Positions 1 through 11,402 of a DNA stretch of 64,000 nt are shown here, one piece after another. Each line of letters begins with the position of its first letter. Within the stretch, counting starts at the first letter, position 1. The DNA lies in contig AJFK01000595.1 in NCBI GenBank assembly GCA_000467715.1, forward strand, positions 1-64,000, in the 5' to 3' direction. Source of the DNA: Hysterium pulicare CBS 123377. Its lineage: Eukaryota > Ascomycota > Dothideomycetes > Hysteriales > Hysteriaceae. Under the pieces are notes generated by a model. That model was given only the letters and a program-made list of their open reading frames with translations. It did no database searches and had not been told where the DNA came from. The position numbers were made by a program, and so were the translations under genes.

Positions 1-936
1 CAAGATTTTAAGCTCGACAAGAATGAAAGTAAAGAAGATCCGATTATGAAAGACGAGAGCGTCAAAGATAGGACTAAAGCAGCTGAGAACAAGAAGGAAC
101 AGGTGAGCAACAGATTGGCTACCACGACTACCACTACACCAGACCATGCGTACGTAACCCCGAAGTTAAATGATCGTTGTCCGAATGCTGATTCTTGTAC
201 GTGAGTATCCAACAGATTGCCGGATGCTTTGCAATCGATTGGATTGAATTTGTTAACTACGCAAGGATGGCAAAACCATGCGCCAACTCCTGAACGCAGA
301 GAGAAAATCCTTCGCTGCGAAGGTGATGAAAACGAGGACAACCAAGCATTAGACGGTATGAGATTCGCCGAATTAACAACCGTGCCCGGGCGGCTCGACT
401 CTCGTAAGTCATTTCTGATTGATTTCAGTCTGTTCATGCTACTGACTAGTCTAGATTATCAATTCATAAATAACCCGCGAGGCTTTTTCAAAAGGGGTCG
501 CGTTTTCATGATCTTTTGGGCCGAGCCACGCGGCTATTCTATTACAGAACGAACGCAAGACAGGGTTGAGGAAGCCTTTTGCGAGATACGAAGATTTGTT
601 GTTATTAGACCAAGGGCAACATTCTGCCTGTGCCTACCAATAAGTACTTACTCAGGAAAGGCAACCACGAAACCAGGCGTAGCCCCTCAAGATCACTCCG
701 CAGTTGTGCCCGTTGGAGGTGAACTTCAGCTTCTTCCAGATGAGCAGAAGCTCACAAAATCACCGCTTTTCATCAAAATCGAAGACAAGGATGTTTCTAT
801 CAACACTACATCTCGAATTAACTTCGCAAAGGTGTACACCGTCGAATATAACTTGAAAGTGCGCAACGTAGGGAGGATCATTCCAGAATCTATCAAGCAA
901 ATGGAGGAATATTACGTTGAACGCATGGGCTTATGA
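1..936 (+). CDS. DUF6590-domain protein, 5' part outside window
   Basis: The last exon, 455-936, encodes a DUF6590-type domain: a Phe/Arg-rich start (NPRGFFKRGRVF), a Cys-rich core strand (FCLCLPISTY), then TTKPGV, SRINFAK and YNLKVRNVGR near the end. An intron at 404-454 (51 nt, phase 1) is supported because the neighbouring paralogue has a 51-nt intron at the same place and phase. Upstream coding (positions 1 to about 200 and about 270-403) is low-complexity and charged; further introns there are not resolved. A likely donor is near 111 (gtgagc). The gene starts left of the window. DUF6590 is a fungus-specific domain of unknown function, often in lineage-expanded families. The domain is closest, by eye, to the second DUF6590 domain of the gene at 2974-5568, so the two loci look like tandem duplicates. 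No signal peptide or membrane segment is visible in the part seen. Confidence 0.8.
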
Positions 937-1343
937 GTATGGGAGAAACCCCCGTCAATGACCTAATTCGTTAGTTCACAGGTGTGTCACTATGGCGCGT
1001 TGACATATGGTTTCTATAGCAGTTCTGGTAGGTTGAATCTAAAATTCTGGGATCTGTTCTAAAAAATGCACGAAATCCAAGCTTACTGAAGCAGAACAAA
1101 AGAAATGCAATGAGCGTACAAAGCCATCAAAACAACCCGATTAAGCAACAACCATAAACGATTGTGCTGGCCAACGCATTTCCTAGGAACCAATTCCAGC
1201 GAACGAATAAAGCAAAGGCGAAATAGAGCAGGAAAATTCGGGAAACCATTGAGAGATCAGTATTTCTAGTGATAACAATATCCAACAATTGCCGAGCATA
1301 CAGGTTGTTACTCTGAAGTGATCGTGAGGGGGTTCCAGGCCGG
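937..1343. other. intergenic, convergent 3' ends
   Basis: This is a spacer between the 3' end of the plus-strand DUF6590 gene and the 3' end of the minus-strand membrane protein. I see no reading frame, repeat or RNA gene here. It probably holds both 3' UTRs. Confidence 0.5.
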
Positions 1344-2432
1344 CTATTGAGGCTGACCAGTAGGATATGGCGTCAATGGAGGAGGCGGGGGCGGCTCGTT
1401 GGGAGTCATAATTTGAGGAACGGATTGAGTGTCCGTCAGATTATAAGGCTGGTCCGGTGGGAACCTAGTAAAAGGGCCCTGGGAAGAGTATGTCACAGTA
1501 TATGTGACAACGTCTTGGATGTAATGTGGAATCCACGGGGTAGACGTCGTGGCTTCGATGGTTCGTGTCACCGTAAAACAGGTGACCGCGTCTGGGATGT
1601 AAATATCGTTCGAGTGGGTATTGCTATTCAACGTGGGATGAATAGCCTTATCGAACAAGTAATTAAGTTGGTATATGGATGTATTGGTATGGATAGGGAT
1701 GGTATTCGGTACGTCGGAGCCGTCGTCGTCTTCGGGCACATGTCCGAATTGATGCAGCTCTAGTAATTGTCCGGCCGTCATGCAGAAAAGAGGTTGCAGC
1801 GACTGGTCTTGGTCGGACTTTCGTTTTGCGAGGTCAGTAGCCTTTGATTGCTGGATACTACTGCCGACATGGAATGGTTGAGTATTAGGCGGTTTAGTAA
1901 CAAGGATGCGATTGATGATTTTGTGAACAGGATCTGGCTGGAGTAGAATGGCGATAAGTCCATAAATGATCGTAGCTACACAAACACTATTTATAAACAT
2001 AGTCCAGTAATGAGAGTGTTTCGGGTGGTCGAAGACCAGCTTCATATTCCAGAAGGGTCCAGACATTATTTGGGGCACAGCATAAATCATGTGTGCAACG
2101 GGAATCAGAGAGACGGTCGATAGAAGTTTCCAATATGGATGTTCGTGAAAGCGCTTGTGGAAGATGGCAGACACTAGTCCAGTAAGAAAGGGTTGAGAGA
2201 GTATTATTCGAACAGGACGGCAATCCGGCACGCCTCGTATGGCATGCAACAAATCGCCAGCATCGATGGTTTCTTTGCCATATTTTCTAGGTTGAGAGAT
2301 AGTGAATTGCGGGTTATACCCATAGCTCTTGGGATGGGAAACAGGTGCATCGTCCTTCGCATAGCAAGATGTACCCGTTGGAGGAGAACTAGCTTGTCCT
2401 ATCCAGGGTTTCCCGGGTCGGTCTGTCGACAT
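1344..2432 (-). CDS. hypothetical membrane protein with proline-rich tail
   Basis: A single-exon frame of 362 residues starting at an ATG. I do not recognise the family. Two hydrophobic segments are visible, roughly residues 100-125 (around LLSTVSLIPVAHMIYAVP) and 140-165 (around SVCVATIIYGLIAILL), so it is probably a membrane protein. The first 70 residues are polar with many Pro and Ser. After the second segment comes a polar region with an acidic patch (PEDDDGSD), then a Thr/Pro-rich tail ending in a run of six prolines. It lies tail-to-tail with the left DUF6590 gene and head-to-head with the tandem DUF6590 gene, about 540 bp from that start, so a bidirectional promoter is possible. The frame is long and free of stops, which supports a real gene; introns cannot be excluded. 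Confidence 0.55.
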   Translation of the reverse strand: MSTDRPGKPWIGQASSPPTGTSCYAKDDAPVSHPKSYGYNPQFTISQPRKYGKETIDAGDLLHAIRGVPDCRPVRIILSQPFLTGLVSAIFHKRFHEHPYWKLLSTVSLIPVAHMIYAVPQIMSGPFWNMKLVFDHPKHSHYWTMFINSVCVATIIYGLIAILLQPDPVHKIINRILVTKPPNTQPFHVGSSIQQSKATDLAKRKSDQDQSLQPLFCMTAGQLLELHQFGHVPEDDDGSDVPNTIPIHTNTSIYQLNYLFDKAIHPTLNSNTHSNDIYIPDAVTCFTVTRTIEATTSTPWIPHYIQDVVTYTVTYSSQGPFTRFPPDQPYNLTDTQSVPQIMTPNEPPPPPPLTPYPTGQPQ

Positions 2433-2973
2433 GACTTAAGGGTCGAAGGAAATGCCGTGAACGAGGGAATAGTCTTAGGATTTTTGAAGCTGTTTCTAGA
2501 GTTTTGATTGGTATAACTTTCAGAAGCCGTGTGAAGGTGTCCTATCGTTCTGTGAGACCCGTCCTGTCATCCTTCAGATGGCTGTCGAAACTCACCAGCG
2601 CGGAACGAGTTGGAAGCTTGCGTAGAAACTTGTTCAGGCAGAACTCGTGGGGAAATGCCCTTCAGTCAGGGCTACGCCTTCACGCGGGATCCGATAAGAG
2701 TAGTGGTGGAAAGATGGGGGGAGGAGTGCGGAGCGATGCTGACGGGGCGATGGGCGAGTATATAGATGGCTGCCTAAAAGGCTTGGCATGCCACGCCGAA
2801 ACTTAGTCATGCTGCTGAACGCCTAAACCTCAGTTCTTGGCAACCTGGCAACCTTTTACATGACAGACAACTCCACTATACAACCGTCTCAACGATACCT
2901 TAAGATTCAACTGGAGTCACATCATCATTTTCTCCCATGAGGATATATCCTTCTCAAGTGCACAACCGGCGAG
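2433..2973. promoter_or_regulatory. divergent intergenic region
   Basis: This 541-bp gap lies between the starts of a minus-strand membrane protein and a plus-strand DUF6590 gene. It should hold both promoters and 5' UTRs. A short plus-strand frame at 2504-2806 has no recognisable product. I see no clear binding-site cluster. Confidence 0.35.
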
Positions 2974-5568
2974 ATGTGCATGGTAGAAACGAGGACGTAT
3001 ATCAAACCCGACGGCACTCGTCTGGTGGTGGAGGTGCCACATTTCTGCCATAATTCTCGTAATAACCAGCCGTGCTCCAGAACTCAGAGGAGAAACACCG
3101 AGTTCTCTCCTCCTGACGTTCCCTCATTTGGAACACGGGATAGTGCACCTTCGCCGGTTTCATCGGGCCCACCGACTCCAACTAGCCGTAGCCCTGTAGT
3201 AATCAATCGACGGCAGACCTATGAGGGAAACGAACGCAGAAACACTACTCGCTATAAAGGTAGTACTGGGTATGCCAAACCCGAAATCATCATTGAATTT
3301 GGCTCCAAAAAGGGCAAAGAGAAAACATACCGGTCACGTGGCCCTTCGTCCGTCGCATCATCAAACGAAGTCAATATCGATTCTCCAGGCTCGCCACAAT
3401 CCTTCTCGCCGATAAGAACAGGACTTCCTCTGCCTCCCTATGCCCCTTTTACTGAGAATCCCTCTAGCCGCCAGCCTCGGCGTCGTAGTTCCGTAAACCC
3501 AGTTTCCATTCATGGCCTTCCAACACCGAACCCTCCTATCAGGCATGGACCTGTCCATCATAGCGTATCTCAAATCTTTGCTCCACCTCCACCTGCCCCC
3601 TCTCCTCGTAATGATGAATTCTCCCGTCCACTGTATATCTTCCCTCCACCTCGTTCGTCTGAAACCGTCCCCAGACGCCTGGATCGTAGATCAAGTCTAC
3701 GAGGGCTACGAGAGGAGCCTACCCAAGAATTGAGAGCGCAAAATATGAGTCCCCGTCTCCAAGTGGACATAGACCAGATGGAACGAAGGAGACGGATCGA
3801 GACAGAGAGCATTGAGCGAAGGGAGAGGGAGAGCATTGAGCGGAGGGAGAGGGAGAGGGAGTGGGAGAGGGAAAGGCTGGTAGTGGAGGCCGAGACTCGT
3901 ATGCGCCGAGAGCAAGAGATGCTAGCTCTCCGCCAACGCGGAAAAATCATCGCGCAAGAGCAGGCGAGAGCGGAGGCTCTAGAGATAGAGAGATTAAAAG
4001 CTCGGGATGCCCTAAGGAAAAGAGAAAGAGAAGCAGCCAGGCGGCAGAAAAGGGAAGTACAAGAAGCGCTCGATCCAGGTGAGTCTTTCCTGCGCCTCAA
4101 ATCAAAAACGATGGCTTACTCCTAAAGCATTTTGTGTCGAAGCAAGACCTCGTCAATTCTTCATCCCAGGACAGGTTAGTTTTCAGGGCGAAACGTGGTA
4201 GATAGGGAACTGCTAAGTCTTTGCAGGTCTTTTCCACTTTGTTCCATGAGGCAACTAACCCACAGTCAGCCGCCGAAAATAGAGCCAATGTTACTCAAGT
4301 AATATTCGGCGAGTTTGTCCACTCCCAAATCCGATGTTTTGTAGTTGTCCAAGACAGAAAAGGATTCTGCTACGTATGGTTAGTGATTGGCTGCTTATTT
4401 GTACTGCACGTTCGCTAACTTTGAAGCCCTATCAATACCTATGGACATCGAGGCACGACAAAACCCGGAGTTCAAGCAAGCGAACATGCAATCATATACC
4501 ATAGCGGAGGTTCCCCACAGCATTTACCAGGAGAGGACCGACTCGAGAAAGAGCCTATTGAGGTCTTCTCCATTGCCACATCAAGTTATCTTCACCCTTC
4601 GTCCCGAATAGATTTTGGGCGCACATACTCCATACAACATAATGTTAAAGTGAAAGATCTCGGGCGTGTCAATCCCGATCACGTTGAAAAGCTGGTTAGG
4701 TACTGGAGAGAAGAAATGAGGCTTGGTACAGATATATCTGACCTGACAGCATCACTTGTTAGGTGAGTAATCATATCATTGATGGTTCCTATTCAACATG
4801 TATTGATTTCTTTGTAGGAGAGGTCCAGAGTCAAGTTACGCCTCCTCGCCCCCGGAGTCAACTACAAGCCTTGATCAGATTGCAGAAGCCGCTCAACAAC
4901 AATTATCGGGAACACAAAAGAATCTACTATATCGTCTAATTTGGGGCGAATCCCCAAATAGAGACAACACTCAATCGGAAGGTGTCAATGGCGCTAACAA
5001 ATCAACTGTTTCGAGTGAACTCGACTCCAGTAGGCTCATTTGAAGGCCCATTGTTCAATTTCAGTCGCTAACGAATACAGGATACCAGTTCATAAAGAAT
5101 CCCCGGGGATTCTTCAAGAAGGGGCGTATTTTCACAACGTACTGGGCAGAACCGCAGGGCTCTTCCTCCAACGAAAGAGCGCAGGAATCATCTGCTGGAG
5201 AGGCGACTTTTCGTGAGATTCGACGGTTCGTTGTCCTTAAGCCAAAGCCAACGTTCTGCTTGTGCCTTCCAATCAGCACCTACAGAGGGCAGGCAACTAC
5301 CAAATCTGGCGTCGTTGCCCAGGATCATGTCCCGGTAATCCCCGAGCACGGTGAAGTTATACTCCACCCTAGAGAGCAACCGTTTGCGAAATCGCCTCTC
5401 TATGTTATCCTTGAAGATTCAAGCCTCACTGTTGATGCGATGTCTCGCATTAATTTTGCTAAGCCCTTCTCAGTGGAATACAATCTCAAAGTCCGCAATG
5501 TTGGTAGGCTTACTGTGGAATCAATCAAGCTCATGGAACAATACTTCAGAGAGACCTTTACCCTCTGA
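2974..5568 (+). CDS. double DUF6590-domain protein with coiled-coil linker
   Basis: Six exons rebuilt from splice sites: 2974-4078, 4143-4174, 4227-4378, 4427-4762, 4818-5029 and 5081-5568 (774 residues, phases consistent throughout). Residues 1-260 are Pro/Ser/Arg-rich and look disordered; the start (MVETRTYIKPDG) resembles a common fungal N-terminus. Residues about 265-365 form a highly charged Arg/Glu coiled coil. A first DUF6590 domain covers about 370-540, with RPRQFFIPGQVF, PINTYGHRGTTKPG, SRIDFGRTY and HNVKVKDLGRVN. A linker follows, then a second domain from about 613 to the end, with NPRGFFKKGRIF, FCLCLPISTY, TTKSGV and YNLKVRNVGR. The two domains differ clearly from each other; the second is near-identical in layout to the left-hand paralogue. 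Biochemical function is unknown. Two DUF6590 domains in one protein is the noteworthy feature; a gene fusion or an internal duplication would explain it. Confidence 0.8.
3780..3875 (+). repeat. coding minisatellite, Arg/Glu-rich
   Basis: Inside the first exon of the double-DUF6590 gene a short imperfect purine repeat occurs. Units of the type gagcattgagcgaagggag and gagagggag encode repeated ESIERRERE and REREWERE blocks. It builds the start of the coiled-coil linker and is likely to vary in length between strains. Confidence 0.7.
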
Positions 5569-6618
5569 TCTTGTCGGGCTAGCCGAGATGAACGGTCGCC
5601 AAGTGCTTATCTTCCTCTGTGTTGCGATAGTTCTCGTCAACCAGAACCATTGTGGGAAGTTGGAAACTCTCTCACTTTACACCTCAAGTCACGGACCATT
5701 ATGATTTTCAGCATCTTCGCATGAATTCTGCACTGGGCTGGTTTGACAAAGAGCTCCGCTCTGCCTTCAATTCACGATCTGCAGTCTAGTTTATACAAGG
5801 GGTTTCCACGCTCTGTCCTTGATCGATTACGAGCTGCTAGCGCAAAAGAATATCTGGCCAAGCAATTTCGGGATCGTGATTAAAGAATTTTGCCAGCGTC
5901 GATTAAATTCATACTTTCAATAAGCCGAAAATCAAAGTTTCCTGGGAATAGCGGGGTTACGGAGCGTACGCCAAAGCTGGATAAGCGAGGATTTATCCCG
6001 CTTCGCAAAGACTATTTAGTGGATTAGGCCAGAATGGCGTCGATTCCTTTGTAACGACGCGTGGGTGACCACTTGAAAGGCAGATGGACCTATCAAACAT
6101 AATAGGAATGCGAATAGTTGTAGTTGATTGATAGCTGTACGGATGACAGTCAATATTACTAACGCTCTACCTCATCAATTTTGGTCATCGCTCATCCTGC
6201 TGTTTGAATCGAATCATTTGACAATTGCAGGATGAATCGGGCTGCGAGTCATATGGGTCTAGACATACATCAGCACCAACACGGTACCATGTTCATGACG
6301 AAGTTCATTGACACATTCCTTAGTCCAATGAACCTGCAGCGGACATATGCAGGTTTGGAGGCTGTGCAGAATTCCGGTCACGACTTCACCATTCCGGATT
6401 AAGCGCCTTTTCACGTTATGCATATGCACAGATTCCGCCGCTGCTCTTCTATTGGTCACATATTGGTGCTGATAGTGCGCCTTATTTCCTCAGGCATCTT
6501 TTCGCTGATCGGCCTCAGCCTCGATAACTCCTCACGCGGACGCACAAATTCAACTGCTGCTCACTCTCAGCCGTTTCTTTCGCAAGTGCTCTTCTACACT
6601 CCTATCACTTTCACACAA
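5569..6618. other. intergenic region upstream of NLR
   Basis: A gene-free kilobase between the double-DUF6590 gene and the NLR. There is an ACGCGT hexamer near 6057, but isolated. The open stretch from about 6418 in frame with the NLR start has no ATG-led gene signal before 6619. No repeat or RNA gene is seen. Confidence 0.4.
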
Positions 6619-9600
6619 ATGGCGGAGATTTTTGCCGCTGTAGGCGCAGCTGCGGCACTTGCACAGCTTGCCAAGTACGGATTTGATAGTGTGAATGGAA
6701 CATCAGATGTCTTTCAACGGGCTCGTCATGCTTCGCATTCAGTTCAGCAATGGCATGCTCATATCTCTTCGTTCACCAGTCTTATCAAAACGGTACAGGC
6801 CTCGCCTTGCTTTCAGGATGTTTCTACACAACTCGTATTAGATACATGCAGTCGCGAGATTTCAACATTACAGTCTCTCCTTAAGACTTTGCTTGTTGTT
6901 ACACAAGATGGAAAGATTGCGAAACTGAGAAAGACTGTTAGGTATTTCCGAAAAGAGAAAGAGGCGGAAAGGCTATTGTCGTGCATCGAGCGTAGTAGCA
7001 ATGCTCTACTTCTTCATATTTCCGCGTGAGAACTTCTTTCCTTTATACATCACAGTGTCTTAATTCATCGTTTTCAGAGAATAGATCTGTGCCTACCACC
7101 TTCTTTTCTACCAGCCTGCAAAGCTGATTTAACCTCTGTACAAGGCGTTAAAGCAAGTTGCCATCCTTAAGATTATTCAAAAAGCAGCCTATAGACTAGG
7201 ATATGCTTAGACATGTGCGACTTCAGAAGTCCGCAGTAAGACGGATAATGACAACTATTGTGGATAGTCGCTGGCGTCTATTTTTCAAACGCTAACGTGT
7301 ACTTAGGATTAATGTTCCACGTATTGAAAGCCACCTCCTTGTGATCTCTGGCCAGATATCAAATCTTTACGATGCGCCATCTCTCCAAGAACCCAAACAA
7401 CGTTCGCCAAGCGTACCATCACCCATCATCTTTATGGAAGGGTCTTGCAGAAACCCTCGTTTTGTAGGCCAAGAAAAGTATCTGCGCTCATTGCATCAAA
7501 TGATTGGTGGAGCTCAAGGTCATCGTCGAGTAGCCGTGACTGGGCTGGGAGGTGTTGGGTTAGTCACCCTTGTCCTAGACCGTCCTTGAATTAATGATCA
7601 TCTAGGAAATCTCAACTGGTCCTTGAGTATGCATTCAGGCTTCGTTCCGAATCACCAAACACCTCAATTCTATGGCTCGATGGGACGACCGAATCAACTT
7701 TCGAAAAGCACGTGCTGCGATTGGCGTCTCTCATTGAGAAATCATATGGCAGTAGCTTGTCTCTTCGAACTTGTGAGGACGTGAAGGCATTCCTTGAGGC
7801 AGAGGCTTCTTCTCCTTGGCTCATGGTCATTGACAATTTGGACGTCAATACGTTATGCGGACCGGGAGAACTTCATAAACTTCTTCCTTACAACGAGAAA
7901 GGCTCTATCATTTTTCTCGGCCGAAATCAGCAAATAGGACATAGTCTCGCTTGGCCATCATATATCCTTCAACTATACGAAATGAATCCGGCTGATGCGC
8001 GGGAACTATTTCTCTCGTGTTCTAACGCGACCGATTATCCTGAACAAGATATTGACGAGATACTTTCCCTCCTCGGGCACCTTCCTCTCTACATTGTCCG
8101 GGCTGCATCTTACATATCGGCAAGTTTTCTCACGGCCTCAGAGTTTTTACAGCTTCTCAAGCGCGGGGACCGTTTGTGTTGGGCATTTATACAAAATCAA
8201 CAATCCCTCCCTAAGCTCTCATACACAGTTCCTTATTCCGACTCCATCATATCTTTGGAATATATTCAGAACCAGGATATCCTCGCATTCCGCATTGGCT
8301 CACTCATGGCATATCTTGGTTCGACTCGAATTCCGAAGGCTCTCCTCCCGATATCAGACGATTCGCCCCAGTCAATGCAAGCTCTACGTCTTCTTCAGAG
8401 CCACTCGATCATTACGAGGACGTCTAAAGATACGTTTGACATGCATCCACTTGCCAGATTAGCAATTAGATCGAGACTCGAATCGACCAATCAATTCGTA
8501 AAACATCTCGAATCAGCAGTCAATATGATGTTCTCTCAATTCCCTCTGGAGGTCAAACAGGTGGATGCCTTGGAAGAATGCAAATCATATTCAGCTCACA
8601 TGGAGTCACTTCTTTTATCTATTTCCGACCTATCTGTGAAGCACCAGCTCTCCTCTGATGTTCTCACGGCTTTGGCACTGGCTACTTCTCGATATTCTCG
8701 CTTCCAGCTGACAGTGGGGCTACATAGCAAAGCCAAATTTTCAATCGAAAAGGCCATCAACTGGAAAACAGATGCATCGTCTACCATCAAAACAATCGAC
8801 TGCTCCATCCAGAGTAATTTCGCCATTATCGAACATGCTATGGGTCGCCTAGAAGTAGCAGAGCGATCAACATGGAAAGTTTTAGTCCGACGAATCAACA
8901 CCTTCGGAGAACATCATGCTGAAACAGTCCACAGCCTCAACAACATTGGACTAATCTTGCATGATCGAGGCAAATTCACAGAAGCTGAGCGCTACCATCG
9001 AAAGGCGCTCGACATGAAGAGACAGCTCTTTGGATTGAAACATTGGGACACTCTAACTACTATGAATAACCTCGGCCTTTCCCTCCAAAGCCAGGGTAAA
9101 GTCGCTGCTGCTGAAAGCATGTTTCGTTTAGCATTGGCGGGACGGAAAGCGCTTTTGCCACCAGACAATCTTGATCTCTTAACCAGCATCGGCAATCTGG
9201 GTGTCGTACTTCAACTACGTGGACGATGGGGAGAAGCGGAAGAAATGCACCAAGCTGCTTTCGCGGGACGAGAACGAGTACTCGGTCCTCGGCATCCCGA
9301 GACTCTTAAAAGCAAAGGAGGCATTGCTGCGACTCTACAGAGGCGGGGAAAGATTAGTGAAGCTATTCAAATCTTTCAAGAAATGCTCCTCGTATATAAG
9401 GATGATATAGGAATGGATCATCCCGACACACTAAGAACTATGACTAACATCGGCATTCTGCTACACTGGCAGGGCAGCTTCGCTGAAGCCGAGCATATGG
9501 TATCGCGCTCTCTGAGCGGGATAGAAAAGACGTTTGGGGAGCGGCATGTTGAGACGTTGAATGCGATGGCTCACCTTACGACACTCCTTCAACGGCAACA

Positions 9601-9766
9601 GAAGTATAACGAGGCGTTGAAGTCGGGTGTGAGGGTACGCGATCTTAGGATTGACCAGTTAGGATATGATCACCCGGACACGGTCTTCAGTATTCGACAT
9701 GCGAAAGAGCTGGAGGAGGATCTGATGGAGTCACTTCAAGGAACTACCATCCCTTCGGCTACTTGA
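6619..9766 (+). CDS. NLR/STAND receptor: SesA/HeLo-like, NB-ARC, TPR
   Basis: Three exons: 6619-7025, 7307-7558, 7606-9766 (939 residues; phases agree). Start chosen at ATG 6619 because the first helix (MAEIFAAVGAAAALAQLAKYG) is typical of fungal STAND N-terminal domains of the SesA/HeLo-like group, residues about 1-136. NB-ARC follows: P-loop GLGGVGKS at about 214-221, Walker B (WLMVIDNLD) at about 291-299, a GLPL-like GHLPLYIVRAA near 377 and an MHD-like DMHPLARLAIR near 498. About six TPRs of 42 residues, kinesin-light-chain type (HPDT...GRxxEAE...), fill residues 655-930. The P-loop Gly-Lys junction is split by the 47-nt second intron. Such proteins act as intracellular sensors in heterokaryon incompatibility and programmed cell death; that role is family knowledge, not shown here. 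The TPRs are well diverged from each other, unlike fast-evolving NLRs with near-identical repeats. The first intron (281 nt) is long for this locus and could hide a small exon. Confidence 0.88.
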
Positions 9767-10153
9767 GCGTGCTCTATTCCTGAAAGCTTCGCTTTACAAG
9801 ATCCTCACTTTATAACTTGCTCCTGGATCTAGTCCGCATAAGACCTTGAACGCAGTTCAAAACGAGTGAGTCAAATTTCTCAGAAAAATCAAGCAAAACT
9901 TCCAAACGAGTGTGTAGATAATAGCCAACCTGCCCAAGCGTATCAGAACAAACAAGACAGTTTCCAAGTTTCCAATCCTACAAAACAAAACAAATTCCAA
10001 CTCAACACTGCATGAAAGAGATGAAACCCATCCTCCCGCAAATTCTCAAAAGTCGATGTATAGATGGGGCAAGAAGATCCCGATCTTCCCCACCCTATTC
10101 GACTTGAGGAGGACGGATGTTAGAGCTCTTTCATGTTCCCGCCAGAGCAACTT
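9767..10153. other. intergenic, 3' ends
   Basis: A gap between the NLR stop and the stop of a small minus-strand gene, so convergent 3' UTRs are expected. The sequence is A-rich around 9960-10000 (aaaacaaaacaaattcc). No gene is seen. Confidence 0.4.
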
Positions 10154-10384
10154 CTAAGAAGAAGTCTCCGACTCGGTGGTTTCGTATGGCTCAGATGGAG
10201 GAACCTGAGGAGGAGCGGTCTTAGCATTCTTGCCGGTTTTGTGAAGACGAAGGGTCATGCTAGCTTCGTTGGTGAATCTAAATCGATGATAAGGCGTTAG
10301 TTGTACAGGTCATTTTTAGGTCTTGAGGGATGTGACTGCGGGATGGAGGATGATGTAGAAACGGAAAGGGACTTACTGAGTCAT
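10154..10384 (-). CDS. 43-residue spliced mini-protein
   Basis: Two exons on the minus strand: 10384-10377 (ATGACTCA) and 10277-10154, with a 99-nt intron bearing a perfect GTAAGT donor and a TTTAG acceptor. The product starts MTQFTNEASMTLRLHKTGKN and ends with an acidic Ser/Thr tail (TTESETSS). It is hydrophilic, with no signal peptide and no Cys. I do not recognise it. The clean splice sites, a second in-frame Met after the junction, and a compositional break at the stop support a real gene. The first exon has only eight coding bases, so ordinary ORF scans miss it. An alternative is translation from the Met in exon 2, giving 34 residues. A long noncoding transcript cannot be excluded. Confidence 0.5.
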
Positions 10385-11400
10385 TTCGACGTTTGAAGAG
10401 AGGATGAGAGCTGATATGGAGGATGGAATGGTGTGGGATGTGAAAATTGAAGTAAGATTCCAGGCTCGATGTGATGATGGTGATTTCGTGGGAGGACTGC
10501 TTGCTTCTCTACACCGGTCTCAAAGGGGCTTTTTATATTCAATTTCTTTCTTTTCCAAATACACAAACTCAAGTTATTCTTATCTACCTTGGGTCATGAA
10601 CCAATTATTTCCACATGGCGTTATGGCACAGCGTCTCCGCGATTGCTGATACTGAGTTGTCGTTGCGGCACAGCTCTCTAGATAAGGTCATGACTCCGGC
10701 AATCATCCTCAAGCACAAAATGACAACTGTGATTCGCGTAGGCCCAAAGATAAGATGCTATTTCAGAGCAATTTGGGCTGATATCAGCACCAGTAGTCGC
10801 GCCCGAAATCGATGTGCTGTGATCCAACGGTGCCGTAGTAATGATAGGTCGTTATGAAGAACGGATGGTCGGAGCTCATCAGGGCATGGATTAGATCAAG
10901 AATGGCTCGGTGGTTCTGGCTCCAATTGATCAAAGTCGCAAGAGACTTATTTCAAGGCTCGAGCTCGGGGATGACAAAATGGAGAAATAGTAAGCTTGAC
11001 GTCGCTGCATTATGTCATTCCTATGGTTAATGGGATAAGTCGGCTACAACGTAGTTCATCGTGTGTTCCTACCACATACATTCGGTCAGTGTCTTTTCTT
11101 AGTCCAGACTTACCTAACGCTAGTTCCAACGCAAGAGTCTTTTTATCCACTTTCACTGGCATTCGCATACCGCATGCCGTCCATCAGAACCAGTAATCCT
11201 GCACCGTATAAGTGGCGACTGGACATCAGCACACCCAGAGTAAGAGTAGAAAGCAAAAAGCGACCGTAAAGTGTATCATTCTTGGATCGCTAATGGCTAG
11301 CTAAACGAATGTCTGCGATACGTGTAGGTAGCGAACTCAAATAACCAAAACTCCAAGTCAGAATCCAAAATATGGTGTAGAGCAAGAGAGAAGTAAACGG
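10385..11400. other. gene-poor stretch
   Basis: About 1 kb with no supported gene. The first 200 bp should be the promoter and 5' UTR of the 43-residue gene. Several short frames exist on both strands but none shows a family, a splice pattern or biased composition. Confidence 0.35.
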
Positions 11401-11402
11401 GG

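Noticed and set aside
3570-4100. Long antisense frame rich in Ser/Leu/Arg opposite the DUF6590 linker
   Set aside because: It is the mirror of the purine-rich coding repeat; composition only, no family.
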